NCBI RefSeq assembly: GCF_002264395.1
Contig: NZ_NFVA01000055.1
Location: 1 to 47,487, forward strand
Source of the DNA: Paenibacillus sp. VTT E-133291
GTDB lineage: Bacteria; Bacillota; Bacilli; Paenibacillales; Paenibacillaceae
Length of the DNA: 47,487 nt
Reading direction: 5' to 3'
Position numbers and translations under genes: made by a program. This document shows, piece after piece, positions 7,948-16,716 of this stretch (positions are counted from its first letter, which is position 1; the number at the start of each line of letters is the position of its first letter). Under the pieces are notes generated by a model, which made no database searches, was not told the origin of the DNA, and saw nothing but the letters and a program-made list of their open reading frames with translations.

Positions 7948-9350
7948 TTACAAGAACACTAGGACAAATTGCTGTGATGTGCGCAGGTGAAGTTCCTGCT
8001 GCTGAAACTGTGAATATAACTGTTACGGGCGTCGTTACTGACTCCCGTAAGATAACTACAGGTTGCCTGTTTGTTCCTCTAACGGGAGACAAATTCGACG
8101 GTCATCATTATGCAGCTACAGCGATTGCTGCCGGTGCTGCTGGGACCTTATGGCAGCGTGATAAAGGTCCTGCACCTGAGGGTGGCGGAGTCATTATTGT
8201 TGAAGATACGCTACAGGCGCTTCAGAAGCTGTCCGCTGCGTATTTAAATGAGGTCGCTCCGAAGGTTGTCGCTGTTACGGGGAGTAATGGCAAAACTACG
8301 ACAAAAGATATCATTATGGCCATGCTCGAAATGCAGTACAAGGTGCACAAGACAGAGGGAAACTTCAATAATCATATTGGTCTTCCGCTCACGATTCTAT
8401 CCATGGCTGAGGATACAGAGATTGCAGTGCTTGAAATGGGTATGAGCTCGCGGGGAGAAATTGCTCTGCTGGCTTCTTTGGCTGCACCAGATGTTGCAGT
8501 CATTACTAATATAGGTGAGTCGCATCTGCTGCAACTGGGATCCCGCAAAGAAATCGCCCGTGCCAAGCTGGAAATCGTCGAAGGGCTAAAGCCAGGGGGA
8601 TTGCTAATTTATAACGGTGATGAACCGCTGCTGACTGAGGTAATGCAAGAGTCCGCTTTTGAGGCTCCGGAGGGGATGGTGTCCTTCCGTTTCGGTCTGA
8701 ACGGAGATAATGATGATTATCCGACAGGGATGATGTCCCATAATGGTGGTATGACGTTTACGTCAAGCCTTCATAAGGAACATGCTTTTACATTACCGCT
8801 GCCAGGCCAGCATAACGTTGTCAACGCGTTGGCTGCACTAGCGGTTGCTCGCCATTTTGGAGTTACAGAACAAAATGTAGAGAATGGGTTAAGTAAGCTT
8901 AAGTTGACAGGTATGCGGATTGAAGTGATTCAAACTTCTTCCGGGCTTACCCTTTTGAATGATGCTTATAATGCCAGTCCGACTTCTATGAAGGCGGCCA
9001 TTGATGTGCTTCAAACTATGAAATGCAGTGGCAAAAAAATCGCAGTATTGGGGGACATGCTGGAACTTGGGCCGGATGAAATAGAGTTTCATAAAGAAAT
9101 TGGCTACTATCTAGACCCCGCAGTGACTGATTTTGTATATACCTATGGCCCATTGTCAGTCCATATTGCAGAAGCTGCAAAGGAAAGATTCGGAAACGAG
9201 CGTGTGCTGGCTTTTACGGATAAGTCAGAATTAACAGCCGTCCTTATCGGGAAAAGCAGCTCCAAGGATATTGTACTATTCAAAGGATCCAGAGGGATGA
9301 GGCTTGAGGAAGTTCTTCAGAGCCTGAGTAAAGAGATTAAAGAGACCTAA
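7944..9350 (+). CDS. murF: UDP-N-acetylmuramoyl-tripeptide--D-alanyl-D-alanine ligase
   Basis: MurF adds D-Ala-D-Ala to complete the UDP-MurNAc-pentapeptide. The 468-residue protein shows the Mur-ligase P-loop TGSNGKTTTKD (Lys117), then a GNFNNHIGLPLT stretch and the NDAYNASPTSM motif of MurF. The start is TTG at 7944, overlapping the murE stop. In Bacillus subtilis murF lies elsewhere; here it is inside the dcw operon between murE and mraY, the order seen in many other bacteria. Confidence 0.96.
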   Translation: MITRTLGQIAVMCAGEVPAAETVNITVTGVVTDSRKITTGCLFVPLTGDKFDGHHYAATAIAAGAAGTLWQRDKGPAPEGGGVIIVEDTLQALQKLSAAYLNEVAPKVVAVTGSNGKTTTKDIIMAMLEMQYKVHKTEGNFNNHIGLPLTILSMAEDTEIAVLEMGMSSRGEIALLASLAAPDVAVITNIGESHLLQLGSRKEIARAKLEIVEGLKPGGLLIYNGDEPLLTEVMQESAFEAPEGMVSFRFGLNGDNDDYPTGMMSHNGGMTFTSSLHKEHAFTLPLPGQHNVVNALAALAVARHFGVTEQNVENGLSKLKLTGMRIEVIQTSSGLTLLNDAYNASPTSMKAAIDVLQTMKCSGKKIAVLGDMLELGPDEIEFHKEIGYYLDPAVTDFVYTYGPLSVHIAEAAKERFGNERVLAFTDKSELTAVLIGKSSSKDIVLFKGSRGMRLEEVLQSLSKEIKET

Positions 9351-9371
9351 ATAAATGGAGGGGGTGTACCC

Positions 9372-10337
9372 ATGGATTATCAACTATTGTTATTGACTAT
9401 TGCTGTTTCCTTTATCCTTGCGGTCATTGCCGCTCCGCTCTTCATTCCGCTACTGCGCAGGATGAAATTCGGACAGCAGGTGCGAGATGACGGACCGCAA
9501 TCCCATTTAAAGAAAGCGGGAACGCCGACGATGGGCGGTATCGTAATCATCGTGGCTTTTACATTGGCTTATCTGAAATTTTCTGTGGTGAATAACGATT
9601 TCTACGTACTACTAGTGGCTACGCTTGGTTTTGGACTGATCGGATTTTTGGATGATTATATCAAAATCGTATTCAAGCGTTCTTTGGGCCTTACGGCGCG
9701 TCAAAAATTGTTCGGGCAGCTGTTGGTAGGTGCTGTGATGTGCGGTCTGCTGATTTCTGCAGGACATAGCACAAGCATCAGCGTTCCGGGTACTGATTTC
9801 AGCTTTGATTGGGGCGGCTTTTTCTACTATCCATTCATTATTATTATGATGATGGCCGTAACGAATGCTGTTAACTTTACCGATGGAGTAGATGGTTTGC
9901 TGTCTGGTGTAAGTGCTATTGCTTTGGCAGCTTATGCTGTTGTAGCGATGCAGGCTACGTCAATTGCAGCTGGAGTGTGTGCAGCGGCTATGATCGGGGC
10001 TGTTCTTGGATTTCTGGTCTTTAATGCCCATCCTGCTAAGGTATTCATGGGAGATACCGGTTCATTTGGTATTGGCGGTGCGATAGGTGCGATTGCTATT
10101 GTCACAAAGAGCGAACTGCTGTTTTTAATTATTGGCGGTGTGTTTGTGGTGGAAATGTTATCAGTCGTGATACAGGTGGTTTCTTTCAAAACCCGTGGCA
10201 AACGTGTATTTAGAATGAGCCCGATTCACCATCATTTTGAACTTGGTGGCTGGTCGGAATGGCGTGTGGTAATTTCGTTCTGGGCGGTAAGCTTGATATT
10301 AGCTGCTGTTGGACTATTTATTAGCAAGGGGTTGTAG
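9372..10337 (+). CDS. mraY: Phospho-N-acetylmuramoyl-pentapeptide-transferase
   Basis: MraY transfers phospho-MurNAc-pentapeptide to undecaprenyl phosphate, making lipid I in the membrane. The 321-residue protein is strongly hydrophobic with about ten membrane segments. It contains the cytoplasmic motifs GQQVRDDGPQSHLKKAGTPT (about 35-54), the catalytic aspartates in LGFLDDYIK, NAVNFTDGVDGL, and the late histidine motif MSPIHHHFE. The start ATG has a strong GGAGGGGGTG site upstream. Three bases separate it from murD. Confidence 0.97.
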   Translation: MDYQLLLLTIAVSFILAVIAAPLFIPLLRRMKFGQQVRDDGPQSHLKKAGTPTMGGIVIIVAFTLAYLKFSVVNNDFYVLLVATLGFGLIGFLDDYIKIVFKRSLGLTARQKLFGQLLVGAVMCGLLISAGHSTSISVPGTDFSFDWGGFFYYPFIIIMMMAVTNAVNFTDGVDGLLSGVSAIALAAYAVVAMQATSIAAGVCAAAMIGAVLGFLVFNAHPAKVFMGDTGSFGIGGAIGAIAIVTKSELLFLIIGGVFVVEMLSVVIQVVSFKTRGKRVFRMSPIHHHFELGGWSEWRVVISFWAVSLILAAVGLFISKGL

Positions 10338-10340
10338 CAA

Positions 10341-11762
10341 ATGAAACATCCAGATATGTACCGTGGTGAAGAAGTTGTTGTGCTTGGACTCGCAAAAAGC
10401 GGTGTCCAGGTTGCTAAAGTGCTGCATGATCGAGGCGCTGTAGTTACGGTGAACGATAAAAAGGAAAGAGATCAAAGTCCCGAAGCTTCCGAATTGGAAT
10501 CTTTGGGAATTTGTGTTATAAGCGGTGGGCATCCGGATGGACTGATTCATGAAGGCGTAAGTCTGGTCATTAAGAATCCAGGCATTCCTTATTCTGCGCC
10601 TCCTGTACAAAAGGCTTCTGAGCTTGGCATTGAAGTAGTTACAGAGGTAGAGGTTGCATACCGTCTTTGTGCAGCGCCGATAATTGGCATCACGGGATCC
10701 AATGGCAAGACGACAACGACGACCTGGGTAGGTCAAATGCTGGAAGCTGCAGGTATGAATCCGATTGTTGCAGGTAACATTGGCACGCCTCTCTGTGAGG
10801 CGGCGCAAGAAGCTACAGAGGATAACTGGATGGTGGTCGAACTCAGCAGCTTCCAGCTCAAAGGTACGGAGACTTTCCGCCCCAAAATAGGTTGTTTGTT
10901 GAATATTGCGGAGACCCACCTGGATTATCATGGCAGCATGAAGGATTATGTCGATTCCAAATCAAAGCTGTTCGCCAATCAAGTAGCTACGGATACGGCT
11001 GTGCTGAACTGGGACGATCCTTTTTGCCGGGAACTGGTACCATATGTGAAGGCTTCGATTCTCCCATTCTCTAGGTCTGAGGAGCTGACCTACGGCGTAT
11101 TTGTTAGCCCGTCCTATATTACAGGTCAAGATGACGATCTGATGCGTCGCATTATCTATCGCAATTCTGCAGGCCAAGAAACAATCATTGCTGATGTAGA
11201 TTCCATTAGCCTTCCGGGGCGTTTCAATGTGGAGAATGCACTTGCTGCATGTGGAATTGCCATTGCTGCTGGAGCAGACCCCTCTTTATTGGGTGATGTG
11301 CTTGCTTCATTTCGCGGTGTGGAGCACCGGCTGGAGTATGTAGCTGATAAGGCTGGAGTCACTTATTATAATAACTCCAAAGCAACTAACTCCAAAGCGA
11401 CGATTATGGCACTAACATCCTTCCAGCGTCCCGTAGTGCTGATCGCTGGTGGATTAGATCGTGGCTCCGATTATATGGAACTGCTGCCAGTCCTGAGCGG
11501 CCGAGTCAAAGCGATAGTGGCGTTAGGGGAGACTAGGGACAAGCTAACAAATGTAGCACAGTTGGCAGGATTAAAGCAGATTATCTCCGTCGATAATGGG
11601 GAGAGTGCCGCTGCCGTGCTTGAGCAAGCTGTGCAGGAAGCTTCCGCTCTGGCGGAAGAAGGAGATGTTGTTCTTTTGTCTCCTGCCTGTGCAAGCTGGG
11701 ATATGTTTACATCCTATGAAGAGCGCGGGTGTATTTTTAAAGAGGCGGTGCATAACCTTTAA
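10341..11762 (+). CDS. murD: UDP-N-acetylmuramoyl-L-alanine--D-glutamate ligase
   Basis: MurD adds D-glutamate to UDP-MurNAc-L-alanine. This 473-residue protein has an N-terminal Rossmann-like UDP-binding region (VVVLGLAKSG, residues 11-20), the ATP loop TGSNGKTTTTT (Lys123), and the AETHLDYHGSM and NNSKATN motifs of the family. The C-terminal domain includes LSPACASWDMF, characteristic of MurD. The ribosome binding site (AGGGG) lies inside the end of mraY, so the two are closely coupled. Confidence 0.97.
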   Translation: MKHPDMYRGEEVVVLGLAKSGVQVAKVLHDRGAVVTVNDKKERDQSPEASELESLGICVISGGHPDGLIHEGVSLVIKNPGIPYSAPPVQKASELGIEVVTEVEVAYRLCAAPIIGITGSNGKTTTTTWVGQMLEAAGMNPIVAGNIGTPLCEAAQEATEDNWMVVELSSFQLKGTETFRPKIGCLLNIAETHLDYHGSMKDYVDSKSKLFANQVATDTAVLNWDDPFCRELVPYVKASILPFSRSEELTYGVFVSPSYITGQDDDLMRRIIYRNSAGQETIIADVDSISLPGRFNVENALAACGIAIAAGADPSLLGDVLASFRGVEHRLEYVADKAGVTYYNNSKATNSKATIMALTSFQRPVVLIAGGLDRGSDYMELLPVLSGRVKAIVALGETRDKLTNVAQLAGLKQIISVDNGESAAAVLEQAVQEASALAEEGDVVLLSPACASWDMFTSYEERGCIFKEAVHNL

Positions 11763-11815
11763 GTAGGGGGGTGGATAAGCCCATCCCTACTACGGATGCA
11801 AGAGGTGTGCTCCTG

Positions 11816-12913
11816 ATGAACAAAACTCGTCATGCTCCCGATATTTGGTTGCTGATTCCTATTCTATCTTTACTGGTGATCGGCATGGTGATGGTATACA
11901 GCGCCGGGTCCGTTCTGGGCTTCCGCAATTATGGAGATTCGTTTTACTTTGTGAAAAGACAGCTTTTGTTTGCAGGACTAGGCCTAGTCGCAATGTTCGT
12001 TACGGCGAATACCGATTACAGGGTGCTGAAAAAGCTGGCTAAGCCGGCACTTCTAATCTGCTTTTTCTTACTTGTTATTGTGCTTATCCCGGGTATTGGT
12101 GTAGTACGCGGGGGAGCGCGCAGCTGGCTAGGAATTAGCTCCTTCGGGATCCAGCCTTCTGAATTCATGAAGATGGGGATGATTCTATTCTTAGCCAATT
12201 GGCTAGGAAAAGAGGAATACGACATCACTTCCTTCACACGCGGCCTGCTCCCACCGCTTGCGCTCATTGGGTCAGCCTTCGCGTTGATCATGCTCCAGCC
12301 GGATTTGGGTACAGGTACTGTCATGTTTGGTGCAGCCTTGATGATGGTTTTTACAGCAGGGGCTAGAATGAAGCATTTACTTTCCCTTGGAGTAGCTGGT
12401 GCGGCAGGGTTTGTTGCTTTGATTGCAGCAGCGCCTTACCGGTTGCAGCGGATTACCGCTTTTCTTGATCCATGGTCCGACCCCCTTGGTGCAGGTTACC
12501 AGATCATTCAGTCGCTATATGCGATCGGTCCTGGGGGGCTCGGTGGCCTTGGATTAGGAATGAGTCGGCAGAAGTACAGTTATGTGCCTGAGCCACAAAC
12601 AGATTTTATTTTTTCTATATTGGCCGAGGAGCTGGGGTTTATCGGTGGTTTGGCTGTGTTGATCCTATTTCTTATTCTAATCTGGCGCGGGATGAAGGTG
12701 GCGATGAGTCTGCCTGACCGTTTTGGAAGCTATCTGGCCGTTGGCATCGTCTGTATGGTGGCTGTGCAAGTCATTATTAATATTGGTGTTGTTATTGGTC
12801 TAATGCCTGTAACGGGCATCACGCTTCCTCTGATTAGCTATGGCGGATCTTCACTTACATTAATGCTAACATCCCTTGGCATTCTATTGAACTTATCCCG
12901 TTTTGCGAGGTGA
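11816..12913 (+). CDS. spoVE: SEDS glycosyltransferase SpoVE (FtsW/RodA family)
   Basis: A SEDS-family lipid II polymerase with about ten membrane segments; in sporulators SpoVE partners SpoVD for spore cortex synthesis. Family signatures seen include QPSEFMKMG near residue 115, MLQPDLGTG near 160, and the C-terminal GITLPLISYGGSS. I place the start at ATG 11816 (MNKTRHAPD), giving 365 residues like B. subtilis SpoVE; AGAGGTG is well spaced upstream. The in-frame GTG at 11771 has its purine run almost touching the codon and would add a non-conserved leader. Whether this gene acts in vegetative division (FtsW) or only in sporulation cannot be settled from the window. Confidence 0.88.
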   Translation: MNKTRHAPDIWLLIPILSLLVIGMVMVYSAGSVLGFRNYGDSFYFVKRQLLFAGLGLVAMFVTANTDYRVLKKLAKPALLICFFLLVIVLIPGIGVVRGGARSWLGISSFGIQPSEFMKMGMILFLANWLGKEEYDITSFTRGLLPPLALIGSAFALIMLQPDLGTGTVMFGAALMMVFTAGARMKHLLSLGVAGAAGFVALIAAAPYRLQRITAFLDPWSDPLGAGYQIIQSLYAIGPGGLGGLGLGMSRQKYSYVPEPQTDFIFSILAEELGFIGGLAVLILFLILIWRGMKVAMSLPDRFGSYLAVGIVCMVAVQVIINIGVVIGLMPVTGITLPLISYGGSSLTLMLTSLGILLNLSRFAR

Positions 12914-12918
12914 AAGAG

Positions 12919-14031
12919 ATGCGTATCGTATTAAGCGGCGGAGGCACGGGTGGACATATCTATCCTGCGGTCGCTGTTGCTAGGCAAATGGAGTTGGAAG
13001 ATAGCAAATCTACCTTCCTGTATATTGGTGGAACGCGCGGCTTAGAGAGCAAGCTTGTTCCTCAAGAGAATATCCCTTTCAAATCTATTGACATCACTGG
13101 TTTTCGGCGCAAGCTATCCATAGACAATGTCAAGACCGTGATGCGTTTCTTGAAGGGTGTTAAGGCATCCAAAGAAATGCTAAGAGAATTCAAACCAGAT
13201 GTTGTGATTGGAACAGGCGGTTATGTGTGTGGTCCAGTCGTTTATGCTGCATCCCGGTTGGGCATCCCTACTTTGATCCATGAACAAAATGCCATACCAG
13301 GTCTGACCAATCGCTTTCTGAGTCGGTATGCGAGTACAGTTGCCGTAAGCTTTGAAGGAACAGAGTCCTCTTTTCCGGGCAGCAAAAATGTGATCTATAC
13401 TGGTAATCCACGTGCTACAACAGTTACTACAGCAAGCCCACAACGTGGATTCGCATCGCTGGGGATTTCGGATGGCAGTACAGTGGTTTTGGTGGTTGGT
13501 GGCAGTCAGGGGGCTAAGGCTATTAATAGAGCCATGATTGAAATGGCCCCTAAAGTGGGTAAGGGTAATGGTGTTCATTATGTGTATGTTACAGGTGAAC
13601 CTTATTTCGAAGAGACACGGGCGGAATTACGTCAAAAGCTGGGTAGCTTACCAAACTGGTTGCATGTCCTTCCTTATGTTCATAATATGCCAGAGGTGTT
13701 GGCTTGTACCTCCTTGATCGTTAATCGGGCGGGAGCATCTTTTCTCGCTGAGATTACAGCGCTGGGTATTCCCTCTGTACTTATTCCATCTCCTAATGTG
13801 ACGAATAACCATCAGGAGGCGAATGCAAGACAGTTGGAACGTGAAGGTGCTGCTGTGGTACTGCTTGAGAAAGATTTAAACGGCACGGCTCTATTTGAGG
13901 CGGTTCAAAAAATCATCGGAACTGAAGCCGTGCGTGAGGAGATGTCAGCGGCCTCCAAACGACTTGGTAAAAGAGATTCTGCGGCAGTAATCACAAGCGA
14001 GCTCCGAAGACTTGCAGGTAAGAAGTCTTAA
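12919..14031 (+). CDS. murG: UDP-N-acetylglucosamine--N-acetylmuramyl-(pentapeptide) pyrophosphoryl-undecaprenol transferase
   Basis: MurG adds GlcNAc to lipid I, producing lipid II on the inner membrane face. The protein is 370 residues. Its N-terminus MRIVLSGGGTGGHIYPAVAV contains the first glycine-rich loop. The GTGGYVCGPVVYAA, IHEQNAIPGLTNR, VVGGSQGAKAIN and NRAGASFLAE motifs define the family. ATG 12919 is preferred over the overlapping GTG at 12910, because GAGGTG (12907-12912) serves as its ribosome binding site and overlaps the spoVE stop. It is the last gene of the uninterrupted dcw block; a 308-bp spacer follows. Confidence 0.97.
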   Translation: MRIVLSGGGTGGHIYPAVAVARQMELEDSKSTFLYIGGTRGLESKLVPQENIPFKSIDITGFRRKLSIDNVKTVMRFLKGVKASKEMLREFKPDVVIGTGGYVCGPVVYAASRLGIPTLIHEQNAIPGLTNRFLSRYASTVAVSFEGTESSFPGSKNVIYTGNPRATTVTTASPQRGFASLGISDGSTVVLVVGGSQGAKAINRAMIEMAPKVGKGNGVHYVYVTGEPYFEETRAELRQKLGSLPNWLHVLPYVHNMPEVLACTSLIVNRAGASFLAEITALGIPSVLIPSPNVTNNHQEANARQLEREGAAVVLLEKDLNGTALFEAVQKIIGTEAVREEMSAASKRLGKRDSAAVITSELRRLAGKKS

Positions 14032-14099
14032 GATATCATCGTTTTCCATACGGGTTTTCCTTATTGGCAGCTCTCTGTCACACACTTGGAGGAACGAAC

Positions 14100-14117
14100 A
14101 TAGGATAATCCTATAAT
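14100..14117 (+). promoter_or_regulatory. Possible -10 element with overlapping palindrome upstream of murA
   Basis: The murG-murA spacer contains the inverted repeat ATAGGAT/ATCCTAT centred on one base (14100-14114). It overlaps a TATAAT hexamer (14112-14117). No good -35 box at standard spacing is visible (the nearest is TTGGAG at 14086-14091, 20 bp away). The arrangement could be a regulated promoter for murA; weakly supported. Confidence 0.3.
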
Positions 14118-14171
14118 CGTGACAATCACCCAGGACACTTCCAAACCTGAGATGTAGTGCAGGATATTCTT

Positions 14172-14275
14172 GAAATATAAGAAAGTATAAGTTTCACGTT
14201 ATACATCATCCTTATATTTCTCGCTTAAACGCCTATCGTCCTTATAAAGGACGCCGAAGACGTTTATACTTGTAC
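14172..14275 (+). repeat. Dispersed double-hairpin repeat, copy 2 (complete)
   Basis: Hairpin one: GAAATATAAG (14172-14181) pairs with CTTATATTTC (14211-14220), with an inner GTATAA/TTATAC pair. Hairpin two: a stem around TCGTCCTTATAAAGGACG flanked by TTAAACGCC and GACGTTTATAC. It aligns base for base with 1-75 apart from scattered changes, many of which keep the stems paired. It fills most of the spacer before murA. There is no coding capacity and no T run. Confidence 0.75.
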
Positions 14276-14339
14276 ATTTCATATGAGCTTGTAACGGAAG
14301 TGTTTGTGGTGGGTGAGCGGTAATCTCGGAGGTGATACA

Positions 14340-15623
14340 TTGGACAAATTGGTGATTGAGGGTGGAAGTCCCCTGTCAGGCACCATTCGTATCCATGGAG
14401 CAAAAAATGCGGCGCTGCCGATTCTAGCGGCAAGCCTGCTGGCCGAAGGAGTTCACTCACTGCATAATGTGCCGAAGCTGCTGGACATCGAGACTATGCT
14501 AGACATCCTAGATCGGCTGGGCTGCAGGTGCGTGCATCAAGAGGATACGGTGACGATAGATACGTCTGCCGTCGGGACATCTCATATCCCTGAGGATTTA
14601 ATGCGGCAGATGAGATCTTCTATTTTTCTAATGGGACCGTTGTTATCCAGATTTGGAGAGGTAACGATCTATCAGCCCGGGGGCTGTGCGATCGGAGAGC
14701 GTAAAATAGATCTTCATCTACAAGGACTTAAGGCGTTAGGGGCGGAGATCGAGGAGAGCAACGGAAGAATATTCTGTCGGGGTTCTAAGCTTATAGGGAG
14801 TGATATTCATCTCGACTATCCAAGTGTAGGAGCAACGGAGAATATTATGATGGCTGCCGCAAAGGCAGAGGGAACAACAACGATATCGGGGGCCGCGAGA
14901 GAGCCGGAGATACAGGACCTACAGCAATTTCTAAATAGTATGGGTGCTCAGATTATCGGTGCAGGTACGGACACCATCACAATTCAAGGGGTGAAAAACC
15001 TATATCCCTGTACGTACGAGGTGATACCTGACCGGATTGTGGCTGGAACCGTAATGATTGCTGCGGCAGCTACACGAGGAAATGTGACTTTGACACATGC
15101 CAACGCGGGGCATCTGACTTCGCTTATTCATGTGCTCAAGCGGGCTGGTGTTCAAATCACAGTGTGCAATGATATAATTAATATCAGTTGTATGGGGCGT
15201 CCACGTGCTGTTGAGAGAATTGTGACTTCTCCTTATCCTTCTTTTCCAACCGATCTGCAATCTCAGGTCATGGTGCTGTTGTCTCTCGCTGATGGCTTCA
15301 GTGTAATCAAGGAGACGGTGTTTGAGGGACGATTCAAGCATGTTGAAGAAATGGCGCGGATGGGCGCTGATATTTCTATTGATATGAATCGTGCGTTTAT
15401 TCGCGGCGTTCAGAGATTGTATGGTGCTACTGTGGAAGCTACTGATTTGCGTGCAGGTGCGGCTCTGGTCATTGCTGGGCTCGCTGCACAAGGGACTACA
15501 GTCGTTGAGCAAGCACACCATATTGACCGCGGGTATGACGGAATAGAGAAGCTGTTTCAGAAGCTTGGCGCGCGTATAAGCCGCAAGGTACCCGTACCGG
15601 ATCCACTTGATTTGGCCAATTAA
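14340..15623 (+). CDS. murA: UDP-N-acetylglucosamine 1-carboxyvinyltransferase
   Basis: MurA condenses phosphoenolpyruvate with UDP-GlcNAc, the first committed step of peptidoglycan synthesis and the target of fosfomycin. The protein is 427 residues. It has the N-terminal GAKNAALPILAA motif and the active-site loop PGGCAIGERKIDLH. Cys116 in that loop is the residue modified by fosfomycin, so no intrinsic resistance by Cys-to-Asp replacement is predicted. The start is TTG at 14340, seven bases after GGAGG; the longer reading from 14304 adds a non-conserved leader. Paenibacilli may carry a second murA elsewhere. Here murA occupies the place taken by murB in Bacillus. Confidence 0.95.
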   Translation: MDKLVIEGGSPLSGTIRIHGAKNAALPILAASLLAEGVHSLHNVPKLLDIETMLDILDRLGCRCVHQEDTVTIDTSAVGTSHIPEDLMRQMRSSIFLMGPLLSRFGEVTIYQPGGCAIGERKIDLHLQGLKALGAEIEESNGRIFCRGSKLIGSDIHLDYPSVGATENIMMAAAKAEGTTTISGAAREPEIQDLQQFLNSMGAQIIGAGTDTITIQGVKNLYPCTYEVIPDRIVAGTVMIAAAATRGNVTLTHANAGHLTSLIHVLKRAGVQITVCNDIINISCMGRPRAVERIVTSPYPSFPTDLQSQVMVLLSLADGFSVIKETVFEGRFKHVEEMARMGADISIDMNRAFIRGVQRLYGATVEATDLRAGAALVIAGLAAQGTTVVEQAHHIDRGYDGIEKLFQKLGARISRKVPVPDPLDLAN

Positions 15624-15627
15624 AGCT

Positions 15628-15665
15628 CCCTGTCTCCTTCAGTTCTACCAAGGAAGGAGACAGGG
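15628..15665 (+). other. Strong inverted repeat between murA and divIB
   Basis: CCCTGTCTCCTTC (15628-15640) and GAAGGAGACAGGG (15653-15665) form a perfect 13-bp stem. Only CCTTATTA follows, with no real T run, so it is at best a weak terminator. It may instead attenuate read-through or be an RNA processing or stability element. It ends shortly before the divIB ribosome binding site. Confidence 0.7.
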
Positions 15666-15686
15666 CCTTATTACGGAGATATGAGA

Positions 15687-16457
15687 ATGACAACAACCCG
15701 ATTACCTCTTCTTAAAGAGGACAAGCCTAAGAAAAAAATGAGCCGTAAGATTACGGCGATCCTTCTGCTACTGTTCACTGCACTTCTTGCTGTGATTTTT
15801 TTTAGATCGTCTATTAGTCACATTACAGTGATAGATTTTCAGGGAAGCAAGTATTCTACTAGTGAAGAATTACTCTCGCAAAGTGGAATTCATATAGGTG
15901 GACAATTCTTTGCCGTTTCTACGAAGTCTGTGGAACAATCTCTGCTGGAGCTTAAGACGGTTAAGGCAGTGGCCGTAAAGAAGGATTTTCCCGGGGTAAT
16001 CACAGTGAAGATTGAAGAATTCCCTGCGGTGGCCTATGAACTGGAACAGGGTGGCATCTTGAAGGCGATTCTGTCGAGTGGAGCTGCAGTGCCAGTAAAT
16101 GATACGGGGATAGCCGTTGAGAAGCCCATATTAACTAACTGGGATCCGGACGATCCGAATAAGGCTAAGCTATGTCAAGCGTTAGCAAGCATTACTAATG
16201 AATTGACAAGTGATATCTCTGAGATTGTTCCGTCGCCAACCTTGTCATTTCCGGATCGTATCAAGCTCTATACTAGATCCCGTTTCGAAGTGATCACATC
16301 CATCTCTTTATTAAAGAGCAAAGTGTCATACTTGAATCAGGTAATAGAGACAAAGGAGCCTGGACTTATCACGATGCTTGAAGCCGACTCGTATGTTCCT
16401 TTTCAGGTCGAAAGTGAGGAGCAAAAGGGCGATGAGCAAAAAGATGTGCAAGAGTAG
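15687..16457 (+). CDS. divIB: Cell division protein DivIB (FtsQ)
   Basis: A 256-residue bitopic membrane protein. It has a lysine-rich cytoplasmic N-terminus, one membrane segment (about residues 24-41, ITAILLLLFTALLAVIF) and a POTRA-type domain starting ITVIDFQGSKYSTSEELL. The conserved VKKDFPGVITVKIEEFPAVA follows, then the beta domain and a glutamate/glutamine-rich tail. DivIB works with FtsL and DivIC at the septum. The start ATG 15687 is 8 nt after GGAG (15675-15678); the ATG at 15681 is too close to that site. Spacing to murA is 63 bp with a strong hairpin between them. Confidence 0.9.
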   Translation: MTTTRLPLLKEDKPKKKMSRKITAILLLLFTALLAVIFFRSSISHITVIDFQGSKYSTSEELLSQSGIHIGGQFFAVSTKSVEQSLLELKTVKAVAVKKDFPGVITVKIEEFPAVAYELEQGGILKAILSSGAAVPVNDTGIAVEKPILTNWDPDDPNKAKLCQALASITNELTSDISEIVPSPTLSFPDRIKLYTRSRFEVITSISLLKSKVSYLNQVIETKEPGLITMLEADSYVPFQVESEEQKGDEQKDVQE

Positions 16458-16554
16458 AGTAGAGGTCAATAGTCCCTACTAATAGAGTTCAAAAAATGCT
16501 ACAATCGGATTTACGGGCAAGAAGCTATATCCCTCTTTTTTCTTCGATTTTTTT

Positions 16555-16676
16555 GAAATATAATACTATATATGGTTAGTAATAACCAAAAAGTCTTATA
16601 TTTCTTGTGATAATTATCATTCTTATAAAAAATTATGAGTAACTAATCACATTTAGGGATGTTGGAATATTATTCC
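16555..16676 (+). promoter_or_regulatory. AT-rich ftsA leader with three inverted repeats
   Basis: The 16458-16801 gap holds several palindromes. GAAATATAA (16555-16563) pairs with TTATATTTC (16596-16604) around an inner GGTTA/TAACC. TGATAATTATCA lies at 16608-16619 and GGAATATTATTCC at 16664-16676. The first pair resembles hairpin one of the repeat at 14172, so this may be a decayed copy. A TACAAT hexamer at 16500-16505 could be a -10 box. Promoters for ftsAZ are expected here, but I cannot place one convincingly. Confidence 0.35.
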
Positions 16677-16716
16677 GTTCAAAAAATTTGTAGAAAAAAG
16701 AGGGAAAGGGTTAGGT

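Noticed and set aside
10314..10931. 205-codon minus-strand frame over murD
   Set aside because: Antisense to a conserved Mur ligase; no family features.
15000..15521. 173-codon minus-strand frame inside murA
   Set aside because: Overlaps conserved murA sequence; composition (many His, Ser, Cys, Asn) is typical of antisense shadows.
16605..16625. TGATAATTATCATTC as a Fur-type iron box before ftsA
   Set aside because: Only a partial match to the 7-1-7 consensus, and no iron-related gene nearby; better treated as one of several palindromes in an AT-rich leader.
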